Source of the DNA: Halichoerus grypus
Taxonomy: Eukaryota; Chordata; Mammalia; Carnivora; Phocidae
NCBI RefSeq assembly: GCF_964656455.1
Contig: NC_135719.1
Coordinates: 130,367,444 to 130,431,443, forward strand
Direction of reading: 5' to 3'
DNA: 64,000 nt
Shown here: one piece after another, positions 63,073-64,000 of the stretch
How the letters are laid out: every line of letters starts with the position of its first letter
How positions within the stretch are numbered: position 1 is the stretch's first letter
Position numbers and translations under genes: made by a program
The notes under the pieces: model-generated
What the model was told of the DNA's origin: nothing
What the model saw: the letters and a program-made list of their open reading frames with translations, nothing else
The model's database searches: none

Positions 63073-63779
63073 TGTAACAGGCAGAGTGACATTCCTCTAG
63101 GAACTCAGCTGCCTCGATGTTAATGGTTTGCTAAGGGCAAAATGCAATCTTAGCTTAACACTATCCTCACCCCCAAGATCCTATAAGTCTACTTTAACAT
63201 ATAAAAATTCCTTTGAAAACTTCCTTTATCTCTAGCCCCCAAGATATATGTTAGCAATCATCTTCCAAGCATATGACCCATCGATATACATCTGAAGGGT
63301 CTCATGACTGAGTTTTTACTAAACAGTAATAAATGACCTTTTCCTAACAGTAGTCCCCTCAAGGCCCTGGAAATCTGCCTCCAAAATACCTCGGAGGTTT
63401 GCGCCATCCCTAACCCCCTCCCAATTCGAAAGTATATAATTGGCCACTCCTCATGATCCCTGTGCAGTTCTTTCCACCCATGGGTCCTGTCCCTGTGCTT
63501 CAATAAAGCCACCCTTATGGGGGACCTGCGTGGCTCGGTTGGGCAACTGCCTTCAGCTCTGGTCATGATCCCAGGGTCCTGGGATTGGCCCGCATCGGGC
63601 TCCTTGCTCTGCAGGGAGCATGCTTCTCCCTTTCCCTCTGCCTGCCACTCCTCTGCCTGCCTGTGCTCTATCAAATAAATAAATAAAATCTTAAAAAAAA
63701 AAAAAAAAAAAAAAACAACCCTTTTGCACCAAAGACCTCTCAAGAATTCTTTCTTGGCCGTCAGCTCTGAGCCCCAACA
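63073..63779 (+). mobile_element. ERV1-like LTR (probable solo LTR) carrying a SINE
   Basis: A TATATAAT box at about 63433 and an AATAAA signal at 63502-63507 are followed, after the inserted SINE, by an R/U5-like end with terminal CCCCAACA. The layout is that of a gammaretrovirus-like LTR. The 5' border is approximate because I could not match a 4-5 bp target duplication. No gag, pol or env reading frame is next to it in the window. Confidence 0.55.
63517..63715 (+). mobile_element. SINEC inside an LTR
   Basis: SINE with a slightly degraded head and a long A-tail. CCACCCTT (63509-63516) and CAACCCTT (63716-63723) flank it. It splits an ERV1-like LTR just after its AATAAA signal. Confidence 0.9.
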
Positions 63780-64000
63780 TTTCAAACCACATCATTTATA
63801 AATCCGCAAGTTATTATTAAGCCAATTTTATTAAGAGGGAAAGTGGGGTACAAGTAGTTGAATCGTACTGCTTTTCAGGTAGTTATCAAATGATTTTGAT
63901 GTTTGATATTTGTCCTTTCTTGTAGGGTAAGTGGAATTTGTAATAATATTTAATTCTATATGCATAATCTATTCAAGGTGGGATGTTTTATAAATTTTGC

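Larger units (their letters stand above)
61565..64000 (-). other. CEP128: CEP128 intron, incomplete (before exon A)
   Basis: At least 2.4 kb of intron. It holds a SINE (62444-62645), an L2-like scrap near 62710-62770 and an ERV1-like LTR carrying another SINE (63073-63779). No earlier CEP128 exon was recognised. Confidence 0.7.

Noticed and set aside
63258..63785. 175-codon open reading frame on the minus strand
   Set aside because: It runs through the LTR and the SINE inserted in it, in antisense. No protein similarity, and the reading depends on the poly-A/T tract.
1..64000. CRISPR arrays, operons or phage-like modules
   Set aside because: No regularly spaced short repeats and no dense coding. 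The window is mammalian intron; its repeats are retrotransposons.

Overview
The window is vertebrate genomic DNA from a carnivoran. Twenty copies of a tRNA-derived SINE of the CAN-SINE/SINEC type lie on both strands, and the L1 3' ends are of carnivore type. The SINE consensus (CTGGGTGGCTCAGTCGTTAA head, AAATAAATAAATAAAATC tail) looks like the bear/seal/mustelid form rather than the dog SINEC_Cf form. That species inference comes from memory of the families, not from a search.

One protein-coding gene is present, on the minus strand, and the window lies entirely inside it. Seven internal exons of CEP128 (centrosomal protein 128, a coiled-coil protein of the mother-centriole subdistal appendage) can be read at 61564-61478, 58873-58799, 56869-56749, 49605-49454, 21974-21624, 14226-13576 and 8366-8202. 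They have AG/GT splice borders and compatible phases, and join into 534 uninterrupted codons, roughly half of the protein. Neither end of the gene is in the window.

The rest is intron, much of it mobile-element debris. It holds 20 SINEs, most with recognisable target-site duplications; L1 pieces, including one inserted by twin priming and several 3'-end fragments of one carnivore subfamily; ancient MIR, L2, MLT1 and hAT copies; part of an ERV1-like LTR carrying a SINE; and a U6 snRNA retropseudogene with an L1-type target-site duplication.

The most unusual structure is a 168-bp inverted repeat (7532-7699 and 8460-8627, 166/168 identical). It brackets the CEP128 exon at 8202-8366, so a near-perfect RNA hairpin could form around that exon. 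No bacterial, viral-coding, CRISPR or operon-like system is present. Almost all short open reading frames here are chance frames in AT-rich intron or fall inside repeats.
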